NCBI RefSeq assembly: GCF_007990505.1
Contig: NZ_AP019822.1
Location: 744,001-808,000 of the forward strand
Reading direction: 5' to 3'
DNA: 64,000 nt
From: Pseudoleptotrichia goodfellowii
GTDB taxonomy: Bacteria > Fusobacteriota > Fusobacteriia > Fusobacteriales > Leptotrichiaceae
The notes under the pieces are model-generated. The model was not told the origin of the DNA. It saw nothing but the letters and a program-made list of their open reading frames with translations, and did no database searches. The position numbers and the translations under genes are program-made. Positions 54,048 through 63,569 of the stretch are shown one piece after another. How positions within the stretch are numbered: the stretch's first letter is position 1; each line of letters opens with the position of its first letter.

Positions 54048-55217
54048 ATGTCGAATGTACTTGATAAAGCTAAAAAATACGAAGATTATATAATAAAAAT
54101 AAGACGTAAATTACATGAAAATCCAGAACTCAGTTGTCAGGAATTTGAAACGAAAAAATTGATAGTTGAAGAATTAAAAAAATTAGGTCTTGAAATAAAA
54201 GAAACAAGCGGTACAAGTCTTATAGCTGTACTGAAAGGCGGCAAGCCGGGTAAAACTATAGCTTTAAGAGCAGATTTTGATGCTTTGCCTATTATAGAAC
54301 AGTCCGATGTAGAATTTATTTCAAAAAATCATGGAGTTATGCATGCGTGCGGTCATGACGGACATACTGCAATGCTTTTAGGAGCGGCAAATATTCTGTC
54401 CGAAATGAAAGAAGAAATAAACGGAGAAATAAGATTTTTCTTTCAGGAAGGTGAAGAAATTTTTGCAGGAGCGAAAAAGATTATAGAAGCAGGCGGAATG
54501 AAAGGTGTAGATGCATGTTTCGGTATGCACGGAATGCCTATACCTACAGGGACTGTGAATATTGAATCAGGGTACAGACTTTCAGGATGTGATACAATAT
54601 ATGTGAATTTTGAAGGAGTTTCAGGACATGGTTCGGCTCCGCATCTTGCAAAAGATACAATTCATCCTGCATGCCTTTTTGTGACGGACCTTCAGTCAAT
54701 AATTACGAAAAACTTGAATCCTCAAGAAGCAGTAGTTGTTTCTGTAGGAAAATTCAACGGTGGAACTAAAGCCAATATTATTTCAAAATATACTGAATTG
54801 GAAATATCGATGAGATATTTTAATCCTGAAGCAAGAAAAACAGTTCATGAAGCAATAATAAGACATACAAAATCTATTGCAGAAGCCTATGAGATAAAAG
54901 TGGATGTTCGTATAGAAGAAAGTACACTTAGCCTTTATAATTCGCCTGAAATGGTGGAACTTGCAAAAAAGGTCGCTACGGAAATACTGGGAGAAAATTG
55001 TAATGTTCCAATACCGAGACCTATGGCATCGGAAGATATGTCTTATTACTTTGAACATGCCAAAGGTGTATACATTTTTATCGGATATAAAAATGAAGAA
55101 AAAGGAAGTATTTATTTCCCGCATCATGAAAAATTTAAACTTGATGAAGACTATTTCAAATATGGGGCAGCAATATTTGTAGAATTTGCTCTTGATTATT
55201 TAAAAAGTAATTTATAG
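54048..55217 (+). CDS. M20-family amidohydrolase (hippurate hydrolase-like)
   Basis: 389 residues. M20 aminoacylase/carboxypeptidase signatures: RRKLHENPELSCQEFETK, ALRADFDALPI, HACGHDGHTAMLLGAA (metal His/Asp), FFQEGEEIFAGAKKIIEAG (catalytic Glu pair), the dimerisation lobe VSGHGSAPHLAKDTIHPA, and RPMASEDMSYYF near the end. Such enzymes split N-acyl-amino acids. Inside a glycine-reductase operon the natural product would be glycine, for example from hippurate or other acyl-glycines (inference). aaaggaggcgg precedes the ATG. Confidence 0.88.
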   Translation: MSNVLDKAKKYEDYIIKIRRKLHENPELSCQEFETKKLIVEELKKLGLEIKETSGTSLIAVLKGGKPGKTIALRADFDALPIIEQSDVEFISKNHGVMHACGHDGHTAMLLGAANILSEMKEEINGEIRFFFQEGEEIFAGAKKIIEAGGMKGVDACFGMHGMPIPTGTVNIESGYRLSGCDTIYVNFEGVSGHGSAPHLAKDTIHPACLFVTDLQSIITKNLNPQEAVVVSVGKFNGGTKANIISKYTELEISMRYFNPEARKTVHEAIIRHTKSIAEAYEIKVDVRIEESTLSLYNSPEMVELAKKVATEILGENCNVPIPRPMASEDMSYYFEHAKGVYIFIGYKNEEKGSIYFPHHEKFKLDEDYFKYGAAIFVEFALDYLKSNL

Positions 55218-55291
55218 ATCGATAAATTTATTAAATAATAATTATATATATATTATTTAAAAAATCTTTGAAAAAGAAAGGAGGGAGAAAA

Positions 55292-55609
55292 ATGTTAGAA
55301 TTAAATAAAGATAACTTTGAAGCTGAAGTATTGCAAGCTGACGGGTATGTATTTGTAGATTTCTGGAGTCAAGGATGCGAACCTTGTAAAGCATTAATGC
55401 CTGATGTTCATAAATTAGCTGAAAAATATGAAGGTAAAATGAAATTTACTTCTTTGGATACTACAACAGCAAGACGTCTTGCTATTAAACAAAGAGTATT
55501 GGGATTACCTACATTAGCTGTTTACAAAGGCGGAGAAAAAATTGACGAAGTAACAAAAGAAGATGCAACTGTAGAAAATGTAGAAGCATTAATCAAAAAA
55601 TATATCTAA
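55292..55609 (+). CDS. trxA: Thioredoxin of the glycine-reductase system
   Basis: 105 residues. The usual WCGPC active site is replaced by GCEPC (C29, C32 in [14 protein letters not shown]). Similar non-canonical motifs occur in glycine-reductase thioredoxins, which reduce selenoprotein A. It has the cis-Pro ([12 protein letters not shown]) and a thioredoxin C-terminus. The start at 55292 has aaaggaggg 6 bases upstream; an in-frame ATG at 55268 has no ribosome site. Confidence 0.93.
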   Translation: MLELNKDNFEAEVLQADGYVFVDFWSQGCEPCKALMPDVHKLAEKYEGKMKFTSLDTTTARRLAIKQRVLGLPTLAVYKGGEKIDEVTKEDATVENVEALIKKYI

Positions 55610-55632
55610 ATTAAAGCAAAGGAGGAGTCATT

Positions 55633-56919
55633 ATGCGTCTTGAGTTAGGCAAGATTTTCATAAAGGACATTCAGTTTGCTTCAGAATCAAAGATTGAAAA
55701 TAATGTATTGTATGTTAACAAAGAAGAGTTAATCAAAGCAATTTGGGATGATGAAGCGATAGTATCGGTAGACCTTGATATAGCGAAGCCGGGAGAGAGT
55801 GTTCGTATTACACCGGTAAAAGATGTAATAGAACCTCGTGTTAAGGTAGAAGGAAGAGGAGGAATTTTTCCGGGAATTTTATCGAAAGTTGACACAGTAG
55901 GAGAAGGAAAAACAATAGCATTGAAAGGTATAGCTGTAGTAACTACAGGAAAAATCGTAGGATTCCAGGAAGGAATCATAGATATGACAGGACCGGGAGC
56001 AGAATATACACCTTTTTCTAAATTAAACAATTTAGTAATAATTGCTGAACCTGCTGAAGGTATTAAACAGCATGAGCATGAAAAAGCGGTTCGTTATATA
56101 GGATTTAAAGCGGCTAAATATATAGGAGAATTGGCTAAAGACTTAAAACCTGAAGAAACAAAAGTATACGAAACGAAACCGTTGCTTGAACAAATAGCTC
56201 AATATCCTGATTTACCTAAAGTAGGATATGTGTATATGTTACAAACTCAAGGATTGTTACATGATACTTATGTTTACGGAGTAGATGCTAAACAAATAGT
56301 TCCTACACTTCTTTATCCAACTGAAATAATGGATGGAGCAATAGTAAGCGGAAACTGCGTGTCTGCATGTGATAAAAACCCTACTTACGTTCATTTGAAC
56401 AACGGAGTAATAGAAGAATTGTATGAAAAACACGGAAAAGAAATCAACTTCTTAGGTGTAATCATAACAAATGAAAATGTATATTTGGCTGACAAAGAAA
56501 GATCTTCAAACTGGACAGCAAAATTCACTAAATATTTAGGACTTGATGCAGCTATCGTTTCTCAGGAAGGATTCGGAAACCCTGATACTGACTTGATAAT
56601 GAACTGTAAAAAAATTGAAAATGAAGGTGTTAAAACTGTTATCGTTACTGATGAATATGCAGGACAAAACGGAGCGAGCCAAAGCTTGGCAGATGCCGAT
56701 CCTAAAGCTGATGCAGTTGTAACAGGAGGAAACGCTAACCAATTAATTACATTGCCTAAATTAGATAAAGTAATCGGACATATAGATGTAGTTAATGTAA
56801 TTGCAGGAGGAAATCATGATTCGTTACAAGCAGACGGAAGTATCGTGTTGGAAATTCAGGCAATCACAGGAGCAACAAATGAAACAGGATTCGGTTATTT
56901 AAGTGCAAAAACTTACTAA
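55633..56919 (+). CDS. grdE: Glycine reductase component B, proprotein GrdE
   Basis: 428 residues. GrdE is cleaved autocatalytically at an internal Cys to give the 25- and 22-kDa subunits of the glycine-binding component B. The cleavage-site motif is present: IVSGNCVSACDKNPTY with C242, the position known from characterised GrdE proteins. N-terminus MRLELGKIFIKDIQFASES. The product, with GrdB, activates glycine as a Schiff base. aaaggaggag precedes the ATG. A paralogous N-terminus starts at 63879. Confidence 0.95.
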   Translation: MRLELGKIFIKDIQFASESKIENNVLYVNKEELIKAIWDDEAIVSVDLDIAKPGESVRITPVKDVIEPRVKVEGRGGIFPGILSKVDTVGEGKTIALKGIAVVTTGKIVGFQEGIIDMTGPGAEYTPFSKLNNLVIIAEPAEGIKQHEHEKAVRYIGFKAAKYIGELAKDLKPEETKVYETKPLLEQIAQYPDLPKVGYVYMLQTQGLLHDTYVYGVDAKQIVPTLLYPTEIMDGAIVSGNCVSACDKNPTYVHLNNGVIEELYEKHGKEINFLGVIITNENVYLADKERSSNWTAKFTKYLGLDAAIVSQEGFGNPDTDLIMNCKKIENEGVKTVIVTDEYAGQNGASQSLADADPKADAVVTGGNANQLITLPKLDKVIGHIDVVNVIAGGNHDSLQADGSIVLEIQAITGATNETGFGYLSAKTY

Positions 56920-56982
56920 AGATTTAACAGAATAAAAATAAGTTGATTTTCAAATAAAAAAATAATAAATGGAGGAAAGATA

Positions 56983-57444
56983 ATGAGTAGTTTAAAAAAT
57001 AAAAAAGTAATCATTATCGGAGATAGAGACGGTATACCCGGACTTGCTATCGAAGAGTGTGTAAAAACTATTGAAGGAACAGAAGTAGTATTTTCATCTA
57101 CTGAATGCTTTGTCTGAACGGCTGCAGGTGCGATGGACTTAGAAAATCAAAAACGTGTTAAAGAAGCTGCCGAAAAATTCGGTAATGAAAACGTTGCGGT
57201 TTTATTAGGTGCGTCAGAAGCCGAAGCTGCTGGTCTAGCAGCTGAAACAGTTACTGTAGGAGATCCGACTTTTGCAGGGCCGTTGGCAGGAGTGGCATTA
57301 AATCTTGCAGTATATCATATAGTAGAAGAAGCAGTAAAAGAACAGGTTGATCCGGCTGTTTATGAAGAACAGGTTGGAATGATGGAAATGGTATTGGATG
57401 TAGATGCAATCTCTGAAGAAATGAAAGAAGTACGTGGAGACTAA
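56983..57444 (+). CDS. grdA: Selenoprotein A of glycine reductase (Sec codon TGA at 57115)
   Basis: 153 residues when TGA 57115-57117 is read as selenocysteine (residue 45). Around it the protein reads [19 protein letters not shown], the hallmark of GrdA (C-F-V-U). N-terminus [40 protein letters not shown]; the C-terminal half is rich in Ala/Glu. Component A carries the carboxymethyl group as a selenoether from component B to component C. Start: atggaggaaagataATG. An annotation that stops at TGA would split or miss this gene. Confidence 0.96.
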
Positions 57445-57474
57445 TCCAACTTACAGATAACTAGGAGGTAAAAA

Positions 57475-58785
57475 ATGTCTAAAATAAGAGCAGTGCATTA
57501 TATTAATCAGTTTTTTGCTGGAGTTGGAGGGGAAGAAAAAGCTCATATAGAGCCTGAATTAAGAAAAGAATTGCCGCCAATATCACAGCAATTACAAGCA
57601 CAATTAGGAGACGAATTTGAAATAGTGGCTGCAGTAGTATGCGGAGACAGCTATTTCAATGAAAATCTGGAAAAAGCACAGGCAACTTTATTGAAAATGA
57701 TTAAAGGTTTAGAACCTCAATTATTTATAGCAGGACCGGCATTTAATGCAGGACGTTACGGAGTTGCTGCGGGAACAATTACAAAATTAATTCAAGATGA
57801 GTTACATATACCGGCTGTAACAGCTATGTATATTGAAAATCCGGGTGTAGATATGTACAGAAAAGATGTATATATAGTAGAAGCATCCGACAGTGCAGCA
57901 GGAATGAGAAAAGTTTTACCTAAATTAGCTAAATTAGCAACAAAATTGGCTAAAGGAGAAGAAATACTTTCTCCTGCAGAAGAAGGATATATCCCTAAAG
58001 GAGTAAGGGTAAACTTCTTCCATAAAGAAACAGGATCCAAACGTGCTGTAGATATGTTAATCAAAAAAATTAAAGGTGAGCCTTTTGAAACTGAATATCC
58101 TATGCCTAATTTCGATCGTGTAGATCCTAATCCGGCAGTTAAAGATTTAACTAAAGCAACAATCGCATTGGTTACATCAGGAGGAATAGTACCTAAAGGA
58201 AACCCTGATCACATTGAATCATCTTCAGCATCAAAATATGGAGAATACAGTATAGCAGGAGTTAATGACTTGACAGCTGATACATTTGAAACAGCTCATG
58301 GAGGATACGACCCTGTGTACGCAAATGAAGATGCAGACCGTGTGTTACCTGTAGATATAATGAGAGAATTGGAAAAAGCAGGAAAAATCGGTAAATTACA
58401 CGATAAATTCTACACTACAGTAGGTAACGGTACAGCGGTAGCGAGTGCAAAAGGATTTGCAGCAGAGTATGCACAAAAATTAAAAGCTGACGGGGTAGAT
58501 GCAGTTATCTTAACATCTACTTGAGGAACTTGTACACGTTGCGGTGCAACGATGGTTAAAGAAATTGAGAGAGCAGGAATCCCTGTAGTACATATGTGTA
58601 CAGTAGTACCTATATCTCTTACAGTTGGAGCAAACAGAATCGTTCCGACTATAGCAATACCTCATCCGTTAGGAAATCCTAAATTGGACAGCATAGAAGA
58701 AGAAAGAAAAATAAGAAGAAAATTAATAGATAAGGCGTTAAAAGCATTAACGACAGAAGTAGACGGTCAAACAGTATTTGAATAA
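57475..58785 (+). CDS. grdB: Selenoprotein B of glycine reductase (Sec codon TGA at 58522)
   Basis: 436 residues when TGA 58522-58524 is read as selenocysteine at residue 350, matching known GrdB. The active site reads TSTUGTCTRCGATMVKEIER. N-terminus IRAVHYINQFFAGVGGEEKAH; AAVVCGDSYFNEN, AGPAFNAGRYGVA and TSGGIVPKGNPDHIESSSA are family motifs. With processed GrdE it is the glycine-specific component B. An aggaggt site precedes the ATG by 6 bases. Confidence 0.96.
58537..58551 (+). promoter_or_regulatory. SECIS-like hairpin in grdB
   Basis: cgttgc/gcaacg stem with loop ggt; the loop lies 21 nt after the first base of the UGA. Size, distance and loop GGU fit a bacterial SECIS recognised by SelB. 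The same hairpin design occurs at 63657-63671. Confidence 0.65.
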
Positions 58786-58812
58786 TTAACTTAGTTAATT
58801 CAGAAAGGAGAC

Positions 58813-58856
58813 GGAGCGGTCTTGATTAGAGAAAACAGTCTTTTTAAGACTGCTCC
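58813..58856 (+). promoter_or_regulatory. Strong hairpin at the grdB-grdC junction
   Basis: ggagcggtctt (58813-58823) pairs with aagactgctcc (58846-58856) with one G-T. It separates the aaaggag at 58804 from the conserved ATG at 58867. It may control grdC translation or transcript processing. Confidence 0.6.
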
Positions 58857-60393
58857 AAATAAAAATATGAATTATCCAGTATTTAAAGGAGCAGGATATG
58901 TTCTGGTTCATACACCTGACATGATTGAAAACGGTTCTACATGTTCTATAGAAAGAGAAACAAATCCTGATTCTGAATTTTTAAAAGAAATAAAAAATCA
59001 TATAAGATCATACGAAGAAGTAGTGAATTACTTGCCGAACCAGGTTTATATAGGAAGAAAAACTCCCGAAGAGTTAAATACATTCCCTATGCCTTGGTAC
59101 AATATAAAAGATCAGAAAGGTGATCGTCACGGTAAATTCGGAGAAATAGTTCCTCAGGATGAATTTTTGGGAATAATGCAAATATCGGATGCTTTTGATT
59201 TAGTAAAATTATCCGAAGAATTTGTAGCATCAGTACGTCCGAAAATAGAGGAAAACTATAAAGAATTGGCTCCGTTTTTTGGACAGTTGAAAGGTTCCGA
59301 TATAAGCGAAATCGATCCTAAAGATCAAAAATTAATTCATGAAGGAAAAGTTGTAGGATATGTAAAAAGAGCACATGACGTAGACCCTAACTTAAATGCT
59401 CACGTAATGGCTGAAAATCTTGTAGTTAAAGCGTCAGGAGTTATTTCTGCATTGCAATTATTAAGAAATGCAAAAATCAATCCTGAAGAAATAGATTATG
59501 TAATAGAATGTTCTGAAGAAGCGTGCGGAGATATAAACCAACGTGGAGGAGGAAACTTTGCAAAATCTATAGCTGAAATCGCAGGATTGACAAATGCTAC
59601 AGGATCGGATTTACGTGGATTCTGTGCTGCACCTACTCATGCGTTAATAAGCGGTGCATCATTGGTTAAAGCGGGAATCTATAAAAACGTAATGGTAGTT
59701 GCCGGAGGAGCAACTGCAAAATTGGGAATGAATGCAAAAGATCACGTTAAAAAAGGAATTCCTGTATTGGAAGATGTGTTGGGAGGATTTGCAGTACTTA
59801 TTTCTGAAAATGACGGAGTAAACCCTGTAATAAGAACCGACTTGGTCGGAAAACATAATGTAGGAACAGGTTCTTCACCTCAAAAAGTTATTTCTGCATT
59901 GGTAACACCGGGCTTGGATAAAGCAGGATTGAAAATTACCGATATTGATGTATTCTCTGTAGAAATGCAGAATCCTGACATCACAATGGCTGCAGGAGCA
60001 GGGAATGTACCTGAGGCTAACTATAAAATGATCGGTGCATTGGCTGTAATGCGTGGAGACATAGCAAAAGCCGGTTTGAAATCGTTTATAGAAGAAAAAG
60101 GATTGCCTGGATGGGCTCCGACACAAGGTCATATTCCTTCAGGAGTACCTTATGTAGGATTCTTGCGTGAGGATTTGACTACAGGAAATAAAAACAGAGC
60201 GATGATTGTAGGTAAAGGAAGCTTGTTCTTAGGAAGAATGACAAACTTATTTGACGGTGTTTCGTTCGTTGCTGAAAGAAATACAGGAGAAAAATCTTCT
60301 GAAGAAGGAGCAGTTTCTAAAGAAGAAATAAGAAAAATAATAGCAGAATCAATTAAAAAACTTGCTCAAAATATCGCAGATGCAGAAGAGTAG
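58822..60393 (+). CDS. grdC: Glycine reductase component C, beta subunit
   Basis: 523 residues from TTG 58822 (aaaggag 11 bases upstream), or 508 from ATG 58867, where the family-like sequence MNYPVFKGAGYVLVHTPDMI begins but no ribosome site is adjacent. Component C forms acetyl phosphate from the protein-bound acetyl thioester. It shows thiolase/KAS-like features: IECSEEACGDINQRGGGNFAKSIAEIAG, GFCAAPTHALISGASLVKAG, MQNPDITMAAGAGNVPEANYK and GHIPSGVPY. The C-terminus is Glu/Lys-rich. Confidence 0.93.
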   Translation: MIRENSLFKTAPNKNMNYPVFKGAGYVLVHTPDMIENGSTCSIERETNPDSEFLKEIKNHIRSYEEVVNYLPNQVYIGRKTPEELNTFPMPWYNIKDQKGDRHGKFGEIVPQDEFLGIMQISDAFDLVKLSEEFVASVRPKIEENYKELAPFFGQLKGSDISEIDPKDQKLIHEGKVVGYVKRAHDVDPNLNAHVMAENLVVKASGVISALQLLRNAKINPEEIDYVIECSEEACGDINQRGGGNFAKSIAEIAGLTNATGSDLRGFCAAPTHALISGASLVKAGIYKNVMVVAGGATAKLGMNAKDHVKKGIPVLEDVLGGFAVLISENDGVNPVIRTDLVGKHNVGTGSSPQKVISALVTPGLDKAGLKITDIDVFSVEMQNPDITMAAGAGNVPEANYKMIGALAVMRGDIAKAGLKSFIEEKGLPGWAPTQGHIPSGVPYVGFLREDLTTGNKNRAMIVGKGSLFLGRMTNLFDGVSFVAERNTGEKSSEEGAVSKEEIRKIIAESIKKLAQNIADAEE

Positions 60394-60408
60394 GGGGTGT
60401 ATGCTATA

Positions 60409-61554
60409 ATGAGTAAAAAAATAATTTCCGAAGTATTACTTGAGTTAGCCGATGCTATTGAAACAGGAAATTTCGGGAAAAAAATAAAAGTAGGAGTAAC
60501 AACTTTAGGAAGTGAACACGGTAGTGAAAATATCATAAAAGGTGCAATAGCAGCTAAAAATGATTTGTTTGATATAGTTCTTATAGGAAAAGGGCATGAG
60601 GATTTTGAAAGTTATGAAACAGAATCTGAAGATGAAGCTCACAAAATAATGGAAGAATTATTGGATAAAGGCGAAATAGCTTCATGTGTTACTATGCACT
60701 ATAATTTTCCTATAGGAGTTTCCACAGTAGGAAGAGTAGTAACTCCCGGAAAAGGAAACGAAATGTTTATAGCTACGACTACCGGAACGTCGGCAACTGA
60801 CAGAGTGGAAGCTATGGTCAGAAATGCGATATACGGTATAGCAGCTGCAAAATCAGTAGGCATTAAAAAACCGACAGTAGGTATAATAAATATAGAAGGT
60901 GCAAGACAAACAGAAAAATTATTGTCCGAACTTCAAAAAAACGGATATGATTTTGAATTTACAGAATCTCAAAGAGCCGACGGCGGAGCGGTAATGAGAG
61001 GAAATGACTTGTTGATGGGTACGCCTGATGTGATGGTAACAGATTCATTAACAGGAAATTTACTTATGAAAATATTCTCGTCATTTACTACAGGAGGAGA
61101 TTACGAAGCCCAAGGATACGGATACGGTCCGGGAGTGGGAGAAAATTATGACAGAAGAATATTGATTCTTTCAAGAGCATCGGGTTCACCTGTGGTTGCA
61201 AAGGCATTGAAATATGCTTATGAAGTGGCTACAGGAGAAGTAAACGAAAAAGCCAGAGAAGAATACAAAAAAGCTCAAGCGGCAGGATTGGATAAAATTT
61301 TTGCCGAATTGAAAAATAAAAAACAGGAAAGTAAACCTTCGGAAGAAGTAAAAGTTCCTGAAAAAGAAGCGGTAACATCTCAAATAGCAGGTGTAGATAT
61401 TATGGATCTGGAAGATGCTGCAAAAGCTATCTGGAAACACGGTATATATGCTGAAAGCGGAATGGGATGTACAGGACCGATTATTCTTGTAAGTAAAGCA
61501 AATAAAGAAAAAGCCAAAGAAATATTGAAAGCGGACGGTTTTTTATCAGAATAA
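60409..61554 (+). CDS. grdD: Glycine reductase component C, alpha subunit
   Basis: About 381 residues. Opens SKKIISEVLLELADAIETGNFGKKIKVGVTTLGSEHG; contains VIINIEGARQTEKLL-type core (GIINIEGARQTEKLLSELQKNG), MRGNDLLMGTPDVMVTDSLTGNLLMKIFSSFTTGG and the fatty-acid-synthesis PlsX-like fold of GrdD; ends HGIYAESGMGCTGPIILVSKANKEKAKEIL. The conserved Cys in GMGCTGP is present. I chose ATG 60409, 11 bases after ggggg, rather than GTG 60397. Last gene of the operon, followed by a terminator. Confidence 0.93.
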   Translation: MSKKIISEVLLELADAIETGNFGKKIKVGVTTLGSEHGSENIIKGAIAAKNDLFDIVLIGKGHEDFESYETESEDEAHKIMEELLDKGEIASCVTMHYNFPIGVSTVGRVVTPGKGNEMFIATTTGTSATDRVEAMVRNAIYGIAAAKSVGIKKPTVGIINIEGARQTEKLLSELQKNGYDFEFTESQRADGGAVMRGNDLLMGTPDVMVTDSLTGNLLMKIFSSFTTGGDYEAQGYGYGPGVGENYDRRILILSRASGSPVVAKALKYAYEVATGEVNEKAREEYKKAQAAGLDKIFAELKNKKQESKPSEEVKVPEKEAVTSQIAGVDIMDLEDAAKAIWKHGIYAESGMGCTGPIILVSKANKEKAKEILKADGFLSE

Positions 61555-61578
61555 AAAATAATATTCCATATAAATAAG

Positions 61579-61620
61579 GCCTATAAATTTTATTCGGAAT
61601 ATTTATAGGCTGTTATTTTT
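61579..61620 (+). terminator. Terminator of the grd operon
   Basis: gcctataaat/atttataggc (10 bp) around a 12-base loop, followed by tgttattttt. It lies 25 bp after grdD. Confidence 0.72.
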
Positions 61621-61663
61621 GGATTATAATTATAATATTGCTATTTTAAATTTATATTATACT

Positions 61664-61681
61664 TTGTTAATTTTTTAACAA
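61664..61681. promoter_or_regulatory. 18-bp perfect palindrome upstream of the AGCS gene
   Basis: ttgttaa-tttt-ttaacaa, directly after a tatattatac -10-like stretch. It is a candidate operator for the symporter gene. The remainder of the gap 61621-61849 is AT-rich with no other feature I can support. Confidence 0.45.
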
Positions 61682-61867
61682 GATATAGGAAGTTTTTATA
61701 AATTATATAGTTATTACTATACGGAAGTACAATAATAGTGATTTTGGGTACTTTGTAAATATTCTGATTAATATGTAAATTATTTAAAGAATAAAATAGG
61801 ATTTTTATGAAGACGGTAATTATTATTTGCTTGTGTATTAAATTTCAATATGCAGGGAGTGAAAAAA

Positions 61868-63292
61868 ATGGGTTATGAAAAATTAGTAGATTTAATAAAC
61901 ACAATAAATAGTTTTATTGCAAGTAATATTTTGATGTGGGGATTATTGGGAGCGGGAGCATTTCTTACTCTTTTTTTAGGATTTCCACAGATAACTAAAA
62001 TGTCAAGAGCATTTGGAATGGTATTTGGAGGGCTGTTTAAGAAAAAAGCAAATTCAAAAGAAGGTTCTATGTCTTCATTTCAAGCACTTGCTACAGCTAT
62101 TGCGGCACAAGTGGGAACAGGTAACGTAGCCGGAGTTGCCACTGCCATAACTGCAGGAGGACCGGGAGCTATTTTTTGGATGTGGGTTTCAGCATTTTTA
62201 GGAATGGGAACAATTTTTACAGAAGCAACTTTGGCACAAAAGTACAGAAAAAAAATTCATGGAGAACTTGTAGGAGGACCGGCTTATTATATTTCTTACG
62301 GATTAAAAAAAGCAGGAATTTTAAGTAAATTTTTAGCAGGATTTTTTGCAGTGTCTATTATTTTAGCTCTCGGTTTTATGGGAAATGCCGTACAGTCAAA
62401 TTCTATAGCATCGGGAATTAAAGGAATAAGTGGACTGGAAAATATAAATGCAGGAATAATCGGTGTTATAGTGGCAGTTTTGGCAGCCTTGATATTCTGG
62501 GGAGGAATGCAAAGAATAGCAAAATTTGCAGAACTCGTAGTTCCTATTATGGCGGCAGTTTATATATTGGCAAGTATTATAGTTTTAATTATATTTCATA
62601 AAGAAATAATACCTACAGTAATTTGGATATTTGAAAGTGCCTTTACACCTCATGCAGCAGTCGGAGGAATTGCAGGTTCAATAGTTAAAGTAGCAGTTCA
62701 GAAAGGTATCGCAAGAGGATTGTTTTCGAATGAGGCAGGAATGGGATCTACTCCTCACGCTCATGCCGTAGCACATGTAAATCATCCGGCAGAACAGGGA
62801 TTATCAGCTATGGTAGGAGTATTTATAGATACTATACTTGTTTGCTCAGCTACAGCTTTATCTATCTTGGTTACAGGAGCATATAACCTTAAAGATGCAG
62901 GCGATAAATATTTAAGAGGAGCACAGCTTACTCAAGGTGCATTTAAAAATGCCTTTGGAGAGCCGGGAGCAATTTTACTTGCTATCTGTCTTGCATTTTT
63001 CGCATTTACAACTATAGTAGGATGGTATTATTTCGGAGAATCAAATATTAAATATCTGTTCGGTAAATCGGCTTTGCTTCCTTACAGAATAATAGTAATA
63101 GTTTGTATAATTGTAGGAGCATTACAGGAAGTTGATATAGTATGGTCATTGGCTGATATATTTAACAGTTTAATGGTTATTCCGAACTTGATAGCAATCG
63201 TATGGTTATCAGGAGAAGCAAAAGAGTTACTGGCAGATTATAATAAAAAATATGAAAAAAATGATGTCTATTATGATTATGAAGATAAGTAA
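61868..63292 (+). CDS. AGCS-family sodium:alanine/glycine symporter
   Basis: About 474 residues with 10-11 membrane segments. AGCS motifs: FQALATAIAAQVGTGNVAGVATAITAGGPGAIFWMWVSAFLGMG, FTEATLAQKYR, GGPAYYISYGL, and GLFSNEAGMGSTPHAHAVAHVNHPAEQG. It imports alanine or glycine with Na+. Its place between the grd operon and a second Grd-type operon suggests glycine (or sarcosine/betaine-like) uptake (inference). Start chosen at ATG 61868 with agggag 7 bases upstream; ATG 61850 lacks a site. Confidence 0.9.
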   Translation: MGYEKLVDLINTINSFIASNILMWGLLGAGAFLTLFLGFPQITKMSRAFGMVFGGLFKKKANSKEGSMSSFQALATAIAAQVGTGNVAGVATAITAGGPGAIFWMWVSAFLGMGTIFTEATLAQKYRKKIHGELVGGPAYYISYGLKKAGILSKFLAGFFAVSIILALGFMGNAVQSNSIASGIKGISGLENINAGIIGVIVAVLAALIFWGGMQRIAKFAELVVPIMAAVYILASIIVLIIFHKEIIPTVIWIFESAFTPHAAVGGIAGSIVKVAVQKGIARGLFSNEAGMGSTPHAHAVAHVNHPAEQGLSAMVGVFIDTILVCSATALSILVTGAYNLKDAGDKYLRGAQLTQGAFKNAFGEPGAILLAICLAFFAFTTIVGWYYFGESNIKYLFGKSALLPYRIIVIVCIIVGALQEVDIVWSLADIFNSLMVIPNLIAIVWLSGEAKELLADYNKKYEKNDVYYDYEDK

Positions 63293-63346
63293 TTAGACAA
63301 AATTGAAAAGAAGCGATTTTAAAATTGAAATTGAAAGAAGTTAAAA

Positions 63347-63403
63347 ATGTACCGAAGAACGGGAATGTAAAAATTGCATGTTTGGAGGTACATATTTTTA
63401 TAT
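63347..63403 (+). terminator. Terminator after the AGCS symporter
   Basis: atgtacc (63347-63353) pairs with ggtacat (63387-63393), followed by atttttatattt. It isolates the symporter from the downstream unit. Confidence 0.65.
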
Positions 63404-63450
63404 TTGAAAAATAAAGATTCTAACAGAAAATTAAAAAATCGTAAACTGAC

Positions 63451-63478
63451 TTGACAAATCAAAAAATGAGGTTATACT
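63451..63478 (+). promoter_or_regulatory. Promoter of the double-TGA ORF / second Grd unit
   Basis: TTGACA, a 16-bp spacer, then TATACT, giving a transcript start near 63485 and an 85-base leader before the small ORF. No riboswitch is recognised in the leader. Confidence 0.8.
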
Positions 63479-63569
63479 ATAAACATAAGATAGGTGAGAA
63501 ATTAATAAACAGTAATTTAATTTAAGTTATCAGCTTTTTAAATTAATGAAGATTGAAAGGAGAATTATT

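Noticed and set aside
57133-57444. A separate 103-residue gene after the grdA TGA
   Set aside because: It is the in-frame continuation of grdA past the selenocysteine codon; the C-F-V-U-T-A-A-G-A-M context is diagnostic.
58552-58785. A separate 77-residue gene after the grdB TGA
   Set aside because: It is the C-terminal part of grdB past Sec350, in the same frame, with the U-G-T-C-T-R-C-G-A-T-M motif spanning the TGA.
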